DNA from: Pseudomonas alkylphenolica
Lineage (GTDB): Bacteria; Pseudomonadota; Gammaproteobacteria; Pseudomonadales; Pseudomonadaceae
Length of the DNA: 64,000 nucleotides
Direction of reading: 5' to 3'
NCBI RefSeq assembly: GCF_004025535.1
Contig: NZ_QJRG01000042.1
Location: 62,001-126,000, forward strand
The stretch's first letter is position 1; each line of letters opens with the position of its first letter. The translations under genes were made by a program, and so were the position numbers. Shown piece by piece: positions 33,611-42,043 of this stretch. Under the pieces are notes generated by a model, which worked only from the letters and a program-made list of their open reading frames with translations, had not been told where the DNA came from and did no database searches.

Positions 33611-36019
33611 ATGCATCACCGCAGTGTTTCGTCCTACTCCGCAACCTCGCTCGCCACCCCCCTTGGTTGCGCCGCAGCGGTACTGATCGCCACTTCATCG
33701 CCGGTGTTGGCAGCTGCCGATAGCAGCGTGCAACACTACGAAATTCCCCCGGCGTCACTGGGCACCGCGCTCAATCAACTGGGCCAGCAAGCCCATTTGC
33801 TGTTGTCCTTTCCCAATGACTTGATTGCCGGACAAAACAGCCCTGGCGTCAGTGGTGATTACACGGTCGACGGTGCTTTACAGGCGCTACTTGAGGGCAG
33901 CCAACTCGTTGCGGTTCGCCAGCCGGATGGGCGATACACCCTCGAGCGGGCGCCGGTCACTACCGGTGTGGAGCTTCAGAGCATTTCCATTTCGGGCAAA
34001 GCGCCCGGGTCGACCACAGAGGGCACCGGGCTTTACACCACTTACTCATCCAGCAGTTCGACCCGCCTGAACCTGACCCCAAAAGAAACCCCGCAGTCGC
34101 TGACCGTCATGACCCGCCAGCGTCTGGATGACCAGCGCCTGACCAATCTCAGCGATACCCTCGATGCCACACCGGGCATCATCGTGTTGCGCGACGGACT
34201 GGGTGCCGAATCCGACGGCTATTTCTCCCGCGGTTTCGAGATTCAGAACTTTGAAATCGATGGTGTGCCCACCGTCAAGCGCATGGACAATTACACCCAG
34301 AGCATGGCCATGTATGACCGTGTGGAGGTGGTACGCGGTGCGACCGGCCTGATCAGCGGCCTGGGCAGCCCTTCAGCGACCATCAACCTGATCCGCAAGC
34401 GTCCGACCGCCGAGGCGCAGGCCAGCATCACCGCTGAAGCCGGCAACTGGGACCGCTACGGCACCGGCTTTGATGTATCCGGCCCGCTGACCGAAACCGG
34501 CAACGTACGCGGTCGCCTGGTCGCCGACTTCAAGACCGAGCAGTCCTGGGTCGATCGCTACAAGCAGGACTCGCAACTGATCTACGGCATTACCGAGTTT
34601 GACCTGACTGAAGACACCCTGCTGACCATGGGCTTCAGTTATCAACGCACCGACGTCGACTCCCCCATGCGCTCCGGCCTGCCGACCCGCTTCACCGACG
34701 GCTCGCGCACCAACCTCAAACGCTCGCTCAATTCGGCTCAGACCTGGTCATACAACGACCATGAACAAACCAGTTTTTTCACCTCGATCGAACAGCAGTT
34801 TGCCAATGGCTGGAGCGGGAAGATCGAACTGACCCACTCCGAAAACAAGTTTGACGAAGTCTTCAACTACGTCAACGGCAGCCTCAACCCGGACGGCAGT
34901 GGCACCACGCAGTTGCCAGTGCGTTTCTCCGGTATCCCGCGCCAGAACAACATCGACGCCTACCTGACCGGCCCGTTCGACCTGTTGGGCCGCGAGCACG
35001 AATTGATCGCCGGCGTGACCTTGTCCAACTACTACGAGAACGTGCCCGCCTACGGCGGTTGGAAATACGACTATTCCGGCTCTCCGGCCGGCGCGATCGA
35101 CAACCTGCTGAACTGGAACGGTGATTCGCTGAAACCGGAATTCAACGTCACGGGTAAATCCACTACCGACGAAACCCAATACGCCGCCTACCTCGCCACG
35201 CGCCTGCACGCCACCGACGATCTCAGTATCTTGCTGGGCAGCCGCTTGATCGACTGGCATCGTGACATCGAGGATAAACCCTACGACGCAGAACACACGA
35301 AGACCAAGGAGTCGGAAACCGGCGTCTACATTCCGTATGCCGGCGTGGTGTATGACGTCAACGAAACGTGGTCGCTGTATGCCAGCTACACGAAAATCTT
35401 CAACCCTCAGTCGTCCTGGGTTCGCGACATCGACAACAAACCACTGGATCCGATGGAGGGCACCGGTTATGAAGTCGGAGTCAAGGGCAGCCACTTTGAC
35501 GGCAGGCTGAACTCCAGCGTCGCGCTGTTCAAGATCGAGCAGGACAACCTGGCGATCTGGATCGATACCCCGGGCGGCAACACCTACAAGTCGGAGCAGG
35601 GAACCACGACCAAGGGCGCTGAATTCACCCTGGACGGCGAACTGGCCGAAGGCTGGCAGGCATCCGCCGGTTATGCCTACGCGGTCAGCACCGATGCTGA
35701 CGACCAGCGTATCGTGACCACCCTGCCTCGCCACAGTCTCAAGACCTTCACCAGCTATCGCCTGCCAGGAATCCTGGACAAGGTCACCCTTGGCGGCGGT
35801 GTGAACTGGCAGAGTAAAACCGGTGCCGACCTGCATACCTTCACTCAGGGCAGCTACGCCGTCACCAACCTCTTGGCTCGCTACGACTTCAACCAGCATC
35901 TGAGTGCGTCAGTCAATCTGAACAACGTGTTCGACCGCGAATACCTCAGCTACGCCGGTGACCATGGTATGTACGGCGCGCCAAGAAACATCATGACGGG
36001 TATCAAATACAGCTTCTGA
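33611..36019 (+). CDS. TonB-dependent siderophore transducer receptor (FpvA-like)
   Basis: Outer-membrane receptor of 802 residues. A signal peptide ends near 35 (VLAAAD). An STN signalling domain is at about 42-115 (YEIPPASLGTALNQLGQQAHLLLSF, then VDGALQALLEGSQL). The plug is at about 150-270 (TPKETPQSLTVMTRQRLDDQRLTNLSDTLDATPGI, then YDRVEVVRGATGLISGLGSPSATINLIRKRP), and the 22-strand barrel ends at GIKYSF with terminal Phe. The sequence resembles ferripyoverdine and related hydroxamate receptors. The STN shows that it signals to the adjoining FecR/FecI pair. The exact siderophore is not resolved. Confidence 0.92.
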   Translation: MHHRSVSSYSATSLATPLGCAAAVLIATSSPVLAAADSSVQHYEIPPASLGTALNQLGQQAHLLLSFPNDLIAGQNSPGVSGDYTVDGALQALLEGSQLVAVRQPDGRYTLERAPVTTGVELQSISISGKAPGSTTEGTGLYTTYSSSSSTRLNLTPKETPQSLTVMTRQRLDDQRLTNLSDTLDATPGIIVLRDGLGAESDGYFSRGFEIQNFEIDGVPTVKRMDNYTQSMAMYDRVEVVRGATGLISGLGSPSATINLIRKRPTAEAQASITAEAGNWDRYGTGFDVSGPLTETGNVRGRLVADFKTEQSWVDRYKQDSQLIYGITEFDLTEDTLLTMGFSYQRTDVDSPMRSGLPTRFTDGSRTNLKRSLNSAQTWSYNDHEQTSFFTSIEQQFANGWSGKIELTHSENKFDEVFNYVNGSLNPDGSGTTQLPVRFSGIPRQNNIDAYLTGPFDLLGREHELIAGVTLSNYYENVPAYGGWKYDYSGSPAGAIDNLLNWNGDSLKPEFNVTGKSTTDETQYAAYLATRLHATDDLSILLGSRLIDWHRDIEDKPYDAEHTKTKESETGVYIPYAGVVYDVNETWSLYASYTKIFNPQSSWVRDIDNKPLDPMEGTGYEVGVKGSHFDGRLNSSVALFKIEQDNLAIWIDTPGGNTYKSEQGTTTKGAEFTLDGELAEGWQASAGYAYAVSTDADDQRIVTTLPRHSLKTFTSYRLPGILDKVTLGGGVNWQSKTGADLHTFTQGSYAVTNLLARYDFNQHLSASVNLNNVFDREYLSYAGDHGMYGAPRNIMTGIKYSF

Positions 36020-36046
36020 CGTTCGCACGCTCCGTGCAGAACCTGG

Positions 36047-36081
36047 GCCATCGGTTTCAATCACTGCTGGAAATCGATGGC
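36047..36081. terminator. Hairpin between convergent receptor and cyclase genes
   Basis: GCCATCG (36047-36053) pairs with CGATGGC (36075-36081), and TTTC with GAAA inside after one mismatch, around an 11-base loop. It is placed to serve both converging genes. No T-run. Confidence 0.45.
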
Positions 36082-36109
36082 TCGCAAGCGTTCGCTTAAA
36101 ACAAGGTAT

Positions 36110-37162
36110 TCAGGCCTGAATGGCTTCTACCCTGTTTCGACCCGATGACTTGCCCTTGTAGAGCGCGTAATCGGCCCGTGCAATGGCATTGCTGAGCACT
36201 TCGTCAGCACGGTACTGGGTGATGCCGATAGACAGCGTCACCTGGATTTTCTTGCCGTCATTGTCAATTTCCAGCACCTGAATGGCCTTGCGTAAACGCT
36301 CAGCCGTTTCCGCCGCCTGCTCAAGATCGGTGTCCGGCAATACCCCCAGAAACTCTTCACCGCCCCAGCGGCCGATAAAATCCTGCTCGCGCATCAGGCT
36401 TTGCAGGTGCTGGCTCACGGCAATGAGTACCCGATCGCCAATATCGTGCCCGTACTCATCATTGATCTGTTTGAAGTGATCGATATCCATCAACATCAAG
36501 GTGAGGTTGGTGGGACACCTGTGGTGGCGTGCCAGCACCTTCTCGGTCAGGGCAACGATCTGCCGGCGATTGAACAGGCCGGTCAGCGAGTCGGTCATTG
36601 CCATCCGCGACAGGCTGGTGTGCGCGCGAGTTACCGTGACTGCATAGAACAGCGCCAGATAGCTGAACATGCAGAACACCACGGTCAGGTTGAAGATGTT
36701 CACGCCCAGCAAGGCATTGGAGGAAATGGGTTGCAGCGGCTGCATGTACCACATGAGGACATACAGCCCTGCATAGTAGATCCACAGGTGTGCAGCAAGG
36801 ATCCACGCGATGCGGGCTCGCGTGCTGACGAACAGGGCGGGGATGAACATCAGCAGATAATAGTGAAAGCCACTTTCCCAACCCACCAGCACCGTTCCCA
36901 GCCCGGCATGTACCAGCACTTCTGTTTGGATCAATGCGAAACCAAGGCGATTTCGCCGATGGACGAACGCACGATAGGCGCACACATACATGGCCACACT
37001 GATAACGTTTATCCAGGCCAGAATGGGGGAGCCAAGCAAAAGGAAGATAAAGAAAAAGGCTACGTCAATACTGCCAGCCAATACGCAGCAACGCATTGAA
37101 AGCTGCCAGAACTCGGGACGAGCATCGCGCTTGTACAGGCTGTTTGAATGCCTTGCTTGCAT
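36110..37162 (-). CDS. Membrane-bound GGDEF diguanylate cyclase
   Basis: Inner-membrane c-di-GMP synthase of 350 residues. About six hydrophobic segments lie between 25 and 180. The GGDEF domain occupies about 185-345 (MAMTDSLTGLFNRRQIVALTEKVL, LMLMDIDHFKQINDEYGHDIGDRVL). The active-site motif WGGEEF ends at 271, and an intact inhibitory site REQD lies at 258-261, so it should be product-inhibited, unlike the cyclase at 25276-26280. The signal sensed by the membrane part is unknown. It is convergent with the siderophore receptor. Confidence 0.9.
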   Translation of the reverse strand: MQARHSNSLYKRDARPEFWQLSMRCCVLAGSIDVAFFFIFLLLGSPILAWINVISVAMYVCAYRAFVHRRNRLGFALIQTEVLVHAGLGTVLVGWESGFHYYLLMFIPALFVSTRARIAWILAAHLWIYYAGLYVLMWYMQPLQPISSNALLGVNIFNLTVVFCMFSYLALFYAVTVTRAHTSLSRMAMTDSLTGLFNRRQIVALTEKVLARHHRCPTNLTLMLMDIDHFKQINDEYGHDIGDRVLIAVSQHLQSLMREQDFIGRWGGEEFLGVLPDTDLEQAAETAERLRKAIQVLEIDNDGKKIQVTLSIGITQYRADEVLSNAIARADYALYKGKSSGRNRVEAIQA

Positions 37163-37375
37163 ATCCCTTGCTTCCTGGTAGCCGCTTATGAGTCCTGCTT
37201 TCTAGGTAGTTCCTTATACCCGTGCGCCGCGGTGTAAAAAAAGGCTGACACCCCGTGCGCGCACCACACGGTACGAGACGCAGCCCCTAATGTCTACTGG
37301 CTATAGGCCAGTGACGGCCGGGCCGGATTTGCCGGGTGAGTCACTGCAGGCGCTGAAAGCCGCGGCAGATGACAC

Positions 37376-37816
37376 CTACCAGCTCAGCAGAAACATCGCC
37401 TTGGCCAGAAACAGAATGCCCAGCATCTGCACCAGCACGCTGAGGTGGATCAGCCGTGAACGTGCCGGCGTCATGCGTCCTGTACGCATAAGGAACACCA
37501 CGCCGAGGAAATGCCCGAGGATGCTCAAGGCCAGGCAGATCTTCAGCGTCAACAGCACGCCGAAACTGCTGGCAGAGGGCTCGGCCAGCGCGGCGCGGTA
37601 ATGCCAGGCCAACCCCAGCCCTGCGCCAAACAGCACCAGTACCACCCAGTGCATGACCTTGCGTGCCCGCTGCCCCAGCGCCCTGGACAGCTGCTCACGC
37701 GGCCCGGGCTCCAGGCTGCGCACTGCCCGGCTCAAGATCATCACTTCGAAGAACACCCCACCGACGAAGAAGGCGGCAGCGGCCAGGTGGGCGAATTTCA
37801 GCAGCAGATAGGTCAT
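37376..37816 (-). CDS. CopD-family integral membrane protein
   Basis: Inner-membrane protein of 146 residues with four TM helices (about 3-25, 53-72, 82-104 and 122-143). LLKFAHLAAAAFFVGGVFFEVMIL resembles the CopD/YcnJ-type helix with its His in TM1, and ARKVMHWVVLVLFGAGLGLAWHY a second His-bearing helix. Such proteins are linked to copper or haem-copper handling, but no copper-binding partner (CopC) is adjacent. The start at 37816 has GGAAGAGG about 7 nt upstream. The SRAP-domain gene lies 29 bases upstream on the same strand, so co-transcription is possible. Confidence 0.7.
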   Translation of the reverse strand: MTYLLLKFAHLAAAAFFVGGVFFEVMILSRAVRSLEPGPREQLSRALGQRARKVMHWVVLVLFGAGLGLAWHYRAALAEPSASSFGVLLTLKICLALSILGHFLGVVFLMRTGRMTPARSRLIHLSVLVQMLGILFLAKAMFLLSW

Positions 37817-37845
37817 GTCAACGCCTCTTCCGGGAGGGAAACACC

Positions 37846-38517
37846 TCAGCGATTGTTCAGTAGCTGGATGCTTACGGTTTCCTGCATGACCGCCTCGTAG
37901 TCGACGGGAAACCATTCGAAAATGTCATCAGACGCGGCTTGAGCCTGGACAATCTCGTGTGGCCGGCCTTTTTCAGTGGATACATCGATCCACTCCAGGG
38001 CCACTTCGGGGGACAGAATCAATGGCCGAACACCCCGCTCGTCCACTAAACCGCCCCGCTTTTCACCCACAAGCAGAACAAAGCCATCGTCGGCAGTGGC
38101 TTCGCGCCCGGTACGCGGAAACTGGCCAACGGCGGCAATCAGGCAAGCCTGGCCGTCGCGGCGCCGCACATAGTGGGGGCGAGGAAGATCCGTTCCCCTG
38201 CTACTCCATTCGAACCAGCCATCAACCGGACACAAGGCTCGATGCTGCCAAACGGCTTTCCAGTAAGGACTGTGCGTGACCTTGTCGACCGGCGCATGGA
38301 ACTGGGGCGATTTAACCTTGGCCCAGCGCGGAAACCAGCCCCAGCGGACTGGGTCGAAGACCAGACAATCGCTCTGGCCATGCACAAGCCCCACTGCGCC
38401 TTCTGGTGCAATGCTGGTTCGCGGTTGCAGCGGTTGCTGCTGACGAACCTCCTTGTGCCAACCTAAAGTCGAGATCAACTGGACAGGCGAGCTGAATTGA
38501 GCCAGTCGTTCACACAT
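37846..38517 (-). CDS. Divergent SRAP (YedK/HMCES-like) domain protein
   Basis: SOS-response-associated peptidase family protein of 223 residues. SRAP proteins shield abasic sites in single-stranded DNA by crosslinking through Cys2, exposed after Met removal, so the start must be the MC at 38517. Visible matches are MCERL, VFDPVRWGWFPRWAK, WQHRALCPVDGWFEW with Glu103, LVDERGVRPLILSPE, and WFPVDYEAV near the end. Compared with E. coli YedK (Cys2, Asn75, Glu105, His160), Cys2 and the glutamate are kept. The asparagine position reads His74 (QFHAPVDK), its NAR-type follow-on is lost, and the His160 position is Arg161. Crosslinking or reversal may therefore be altered. It sits between CopD-like and ProQ-like genes. 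Confidence 0.8.
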   Translation of the reverse strand: MCERLAQFSSPVQLISTLGWHKEVRQQQPLQPRTSIAPEGAVGLVHGQSDCLVFDPVRWGWFPRWAKVKSPQFHAPVDKVTHSPYWKAVWQHRALCPVDGWFEWSSRGTDLPRPHYVRRRDGQACLIAAVGQFPRTGREATADDGFVLLVGEKRGGLVDERGVRPLILSPEVALEWIDVSTEKGRPHEIVQAQAASDDIFEWFPVDYEAVMQETVSIQLLNNR

Positions 38518-38740
38518 ACCTGGTCTCCTCTGCGCACTGTGGCCAGCGCGCTGACAATCCATGAGCGCTACAAGCATGGATCATTGCTGTTTTCGGACTC
38601 GAGGGCAACGGCGTGAGGTACCGGTTTTATTGATCCATGCCAGCCTTTATGGGGATAAGCACCACCCTATTCATAGCCATCTTTGTGCTTGATGGAATAT
38701 CCTTGCGCCACGCAATCAACTTCGAAGCAGTGAATTAACG

Positions 38741-39250
38741 ATGGGTTTTGAACAACTAGCTGGGCTACGCGACCGCCTGCGGGCTGAAAAAGAGCAGGCA
38801 AAGGCCGAGACTGCGCCCGCCCCCAAACGCAAATCCGCCCCGAAGGCGCAGCCTCGTGAGCAAGATCCGGCGGTGGCAGCGATCTGGCCATTGCAGAAGC
38901 ATTTTCCATTGGCATTCCCTGTCAGCCCGGCCCCCAAGGTGCCGCTCAAGGAAGGCATTTTCAAGGATGCCGAGCAGCACCTTGAGCTGCTTGGTATAAC
39001 CCGCGAACAGCTCAAGCTGGGCATCGCCACCTGGTGCAAGGGCGCCCGTTACTGGACCTGCATGGTGGAGAATGCACCGCGCCTGGACCTGAACGGTCAA
39101 GCCGCGGGCACGGTGACCGCCGCCCAGGCGATTCATGCAAAGCAGCAAGCGGCGCGGCAACGCAGCCAGGACCGGCGCAATCGTGCGAAGTCAAAAGCAC
39201 CTGTGCAGGCCCCAACCGCAACCACAGCCGTGGAACAGACTACGGACTGA
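38741..39250 (+). CDS. ProQ/FinO-domain RNA-binding protein
   Basis: RNA chaperone-like protein of 169 residues. After a charged, Ala/Lys-rich N-terminal linker (residues 1-45), the ProQ/FinO core runs from about 46 to 125: AIWPLQKHFPLAFPV, PLKEGIFKDAEQHLELLGITREQLKLGIATWCKGARYWTCM, APRLDLNGQAAGTVTAAQAIHA. A basic disordered tail follows (QRSQDRRNRAKSK). Proteins of this family bind structured sRNAs and mRNA 3' ends. It stands alone, divergent from the SRAP gene and convergent with a GntR regulator; a hairpin follows the stop. Confidence 0.88.
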   Translation: MGFEQLAGLRDRLRAEKEQAKAETAPAPKRKSAPKAQPREQDPAVAAIWPLQKHFPLAFPVSPAPKVPLKEGIFKDAEQHLELLGITREQLKLGIATWCKGARYWTCMVENAPRLDLNGQAAGTVTAAQAIHAKQQAARQRSQDRRNRAKSKAPVQAPTATTAVEQTTD

Positions 39251-39272
39251 ACCCCACGCGCCCAGCACCGCG

Positions 39273-39295
39273 TCGCCGACCATAGCCGTCGGCGA
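39273..39295. terminator. Hairpin between convergent ProQ-like and GntR genes
   Basis: TCGCCGAC (39273-39280) pairs perfectly with GTCGGCGA (39288-39295) around a 7-base loop, in the 51-base gap between two converging stops. No T-run. Confidence 0.5.
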
Positions 39296-39301
39296 TGCCG
39301 T

Positions 39302-40018
39302 TCAGGCGTCGAACTGCACATCCAGGCCTTCGGGCGCTGCGAACATCGCCATGCGCCGACGCGACAGGTCCATGTGCGCGCGGATCAGCCGCTCGGCATC
39401 GTCCACGTCGCGGCGTTCGATGGCGTCGATTATCTGGTCATGCTGGTTGGCCGCCGTTTCCAGGTCTGCCTGAAGGTCAGGGTCTACCTGAACCTTGTAG
39501 AAGGTTTTGCCCAGCCGCGCATGGTCGATCAGCAGGCGGCACAGGCTGGGCATCAGGTAGGGGTTGTCGGCCATGCGGCCGATTTCCAGGTGAAATTCAT
39601 CGTTGTACAGCACCCGGCCATCGACATCACCGGCGTCCACCGCCTGGCGGAAACGCTGCTGGATGCGCTTGAGGCCCTCGATCTGCGCCGGGGTGGCGTG
39701 CAGTGCGGCAAGCTTGGTGGTTGCCACGTAGATCAGCGGCGCGGCAAGAAAGAAGCTGCGCAACGTCTGGTGGCTCATCAGCGATACCCGTGGCGCGCGA
39801 TTGGCCTCCAGGTCGATGTAGCCTTCGGCGGCCATTTGCCGCAGCAATTCACGCACCGGCGGGCGCGACAGGCCGAACTCCTCGCTCAGAGCGACTTCGT
39901 CGAGCACCGCGCCGGGGGCGAGCTCCATGCTCAGGATCCGCTTGCGCAATGTCTGGCCCAAGGCCGTCTTGCGATCGACTGCGGGCCCTTCGCCCTCGTT
40001 TACCACTACCGCTTTCAT
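39302..40018 (-). CDS. GntR-family regulator with FCD domain
   Basis: Transcription factor of 238 residues. The winged helix is at about 15-80 (TALGQTLRKRILSMELAPGAVLDEVALSEEFGLSRPPVRELLRQMAAEGYIDLEANR). The all-helical FCD effector domain is at about 90-220, with metal/ligand residues suggested by YNDEFHLEIGRMADNPYL and NQHDQIIDAIERRD. AGGGAG precedes the ATG. FCD regulators usually repress catabolic operons and are released by a carboxylate ligand. It is the nearest regulator to the ABC-importer and FAD-oxidoreductase operons; matching GTAGAC/GTATAC boxes lie before its own gene and between those operons, so it is their likely repressor. Confidence 0.88.
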   Translation of the reverse strand: MKAVVVNEGEGPAVDRKTALGQTLRKRILSMELAPGAVLDEVALSEEFGLSRPPVRELLRQMAAEGYIDLEANRAPRVSLMSHQTLRSFFLAAPLIYVATTKLAALHATPAQIEGLKRIQQRFRQAVDAGDVDGRVLYNDEFHLEIGRMADNPYLMPSLCRLLIDHARLGKTFYKVQVDPDLQADLETAANQHDQIIDAIERRDVDDAERLIRAHMDLSRRRMAMFAAPEGLDVQFDA

Positions 40019-40048
40019 GGCTTGCTCCCTGGTTGACCGGCCCCAATA

Positions 40049-40094
40049 CTACAATCTGTAGACTTCAGAGCGGTAGCCCGTTTGTGGTCTACAA
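40049..40094. promoter_or_regulatory. Candidate GntR operator pair
   Basis: CTGTAGACTT (40056-40065), part of the dyad CTACA-ATC-TGTAG (40049-40061), and TTGTAGACCA on the opposite strand (40085-40094) lie within 80 bases upstream of the GntR start. A 10-mer differing by one base (CTGTATACTT) occurs at 45118-45127. GT-N2-AC cores are common in operators of FCD-type GntR proteins. Confidence 0.5.
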
Positions 40095-41117
40095 GGCTTG
40101 CCGGGCCGCTTTCACGCAGCCATGGCGGATTTCCTTCGACGGCGCGTAGCCGTAGAACGAGGTGTAGCATTTGCTGAAGTGGCTCGGCGAGACGAAACCG
40201 CAAGCCACCGACACGTCGATCAGTGCCAGGTCCGAGTGCTGGAGCAGACGCCGGCTTTCAGTGATGCGCAGCTCCAGGTAATAGCGCACCGGCGTGGCGC
40301 CCAGTTGCAACTGGAACAGGCGCTCCAGCTGGCGCTTGGAGCGGCCGACCAGCTGCGAGAGTTGGTCCAGGCTCAGGGGCTCCTCTATGTTCGCACTCAT
40401 CAGGCTGATGGCTTCGCGCAACGGCTCGCTGACCTTTTCGTGCAGGGCCGGGCTTTGACGGCGGTAGCGCGATTCCTCGAAATTCAGGATGTCGACGATG
40501 GCATCCGACAACCCGCGACCATGGCGTTTCTCGATCCAGCCGAGCACCAGGCTCAGGGCGCCGGACGGGCTGGCGGCGGTGAGCCGGTCGCGGTCCTCGA
40601 CGAAGCTTTCGCAGACCACCCGGCTTTCCCTGGCGATCTCCGCCACGGCGGCGCGATGTTCGGGATGCACGGCGCACTGGTAGCCGTCGAGCAGGCCGGC
40701 CTGGCCGAGGAACCAGGCACCGTTCCACAGGCCGGCCAGGGCGATACCTTGCGCGGCGGCGGCCTTGAGTACCTCGTTGAGTTCGGGCACCGCGCGCAGC
40801 ACCGTGCGCAGGCCGCCACACACCACCAGCAAGTCCAGCGCCAGGGGCGCCGGGTCGAGGGCCGCGTCGGGGCAGATCACCAGGCCCAGGTCACTGGTGA
40901 CGACCTTGCCGCCCAGGCTGAACGTGCGGGTTTGGAAGGAGTCGGCGAGGATCAGGTTGCCGGTGACCAGGGTATCCAGCGCCTGGGTGAAGGCCGGCAG
41001 GGAGAAATGCTCCAGCAACAGGAACCCTACCCGGCTGAACACCGCCGGTTGCCCGTTGTCACCGGTGAAACGCAGGTTGCGCCCTTGCAGGGTGTTGCAG
41101 AATTGCCTTCTCTGGAC
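40089..41117 (-). CDS. GlxA-family AraC-type transcriptional regulator
   Basis: Regulator of about 342 residues made of an N-terminal DJ-1/PfpI-like domain and a C-terminal AraC double helix-turn-helix. The start is taken as GTG 41117 (GAGG about 8 nt upstream); GTG 41189 is possible. The N-terminal domain shows VGFLLLEHFSLPAFTQALDTL, LLVVCGGLRTVLRAVPEL and GLWNGAWFLGQAGLLDG. The helix-turn-helix part shows LDQLSQLVGRSKRQLERLFQLQLGATPVRYYLELRITESRRLLQ and DVSVACGFVSPSHFSKCYTSFYGYAPS. In Pseudomonas this family (GbdR, CdhR, SouR) controls betaine, carnitine and sarcosine use. It lies directly downstream of a betaine-type ABC importer, so it may regulate that set. Confidence 0.85.
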   Translation of the reverse strand, partial: VQRRQFCNTLQGRNLRFTGDNGQPAVFSRVGFLLLEHFSLPAFTQALDTLVTGNLILADSFQTRTFSLGGKVVTSDLGLVICPDAALDPAPLALDLLVVCGGLRTVLRAVPELNEVLKAAAAQGIALAGLWNGAWFLGQAGLLDGYQCAVHPEHRAAVAEIARESRVVCESFVEDRDRLTAASPSGALSLVLGWIEKRHGRGLSDAIVDILNFEESRYRRQSPALHEKVSEPLREAISLMSANIEEPLSLDQLSQLVGRSKRQLERLFQLQLGATPVRYYLELRITESRRLLQHSDLALIDVSVACGFVSPSHFSKCYTSFYGYAPSKEIRHGCVKAARQAL

Positions 41118-41191
41118 CACGGCGTGCCTCGTCGACGCTGTTCTTGCTCGGGACTGACGCCTGCCAACCGAAGCCAGCAGGCTCAACACAG

Positions 41192-42043
41192 TTACACCTC
41201 AGGCTGGCGATGCCTGCGCTGCAATGCTCCACGCGACAGCCGGTCAAGCAGCAACGCCACCGCCACGATCGCCAGCCCCGCGCGCAGCCCCGGCCCCATT
41301 TCCATGCGGGTCAGCCCGCGGGTGACCTCCGCACCCAGCCCGCCCGCGCCCACCAACCCGGCCAGCACCACCATCGCCAGCGACAGCAGGATGCACTGGT
41401 TCAGACCCAACAACAGCGTCGGCATGGCCGTGGGCAGTTCAATCTTCAGCAGGATGGTGCCCGGCGAGGCACCACTGGCACTCCCCAGCTCCAGCAGGTC
41501 TTTGCGCACCTGGTTGAAGGCCAGAGTGGTAAGCCTGAGCATCGGCGGAATGCCGTAGACGATGGTGGCGATGATTGCCGGCACCTTACCCAGGCTGAAC
41601 ACCATCACCGCCGGGATCAGGTAGACCCAGGGTGGCACCGTCTGCATCACGTTCATCAGCGGCCCCAGGGCCCGCTCCAGGCGCTTGATGCGCGAGGCCA
41701 GAACGCCCAGAGGAAAGGCGATGGCCACCGAAATCAGCACCGAGACGGAGACCAGCGCCAGGGTCTGCATCGACGACACCCACAGCCCCGACAGCCAGCA
41801 GAAGCCCAGCATGCAGGCCGCCAGCAGCGCGGCGCGCACGCCGATGGCCAAGAACGCGAGTAGCGCCACCAGCGGAATCATCAGGTAGAACGGTAGCCAC
41901 AGCAGCGCCGCCTCGACACCGCCGAGCATGGCCTCGATGACCTTGCTGATGACGGCGAACAAGGGGTGCCAGTTGGCGTTGAGCCAGTCGACCGCCGGGG
42001 CCAGCCAGGCACCGGGCGACAGCTTGAGGTCAGTGAGATTCAT
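41192..42043 (-). CDS. ProW/OpuAB-type ABC permease
   Basis: Inner-membrane permease of 283 residues for a quaternary-amine-type importer. About six TM helices surround the BPD_transp_1 domain at about 90-270. The EAA-like cytosolic loop is AFNQVRKDLLELGSASGASPGTILLKIELPTAMPTLLLGLNQ near 190-230. The start overlaps the upstream permease gene by 14 bases, with AAGGAGG inside that gene. It is the last transporter gene of the operon. It pairs with the neighbouring permease to make a heterodimeric pore, unlike the single ProW of E. coli. Confidence 0.88.
   Translation of the reverse strand: MNLTDLKLSPGAWLAPAVDWLNANWHPLFAVISKVIEAMLGGVEAALLWLPFYLMIPLVALLAFLAIGVRAALLAACMLGFCWLSGLWVSSMQTLALVSVSVLISVAIAFPLGVLASRIKRLERALGPLMNVMQTVPPWVYLIPAVMVFSLGKVPAIIATIVYGIPPMLRLTTLAFNQVRKDLLELGSASGASPGTILLKIELPTAMPTLLLGLNQCILLSLAMVVLAGLVGAGGLGAEVTRGLTRMEMGPGLRAGLAIVAVALLLDRLSRGALQRRHRQPEV

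Noticed and set aside
37230..37312. Small hairpins (GGTGT...ACACC and ACTGGC...GCCAGT) after the CopD-like gene
   Set aside because: Stems of 5-6 bases without a T-run are too weak to call as terminators.
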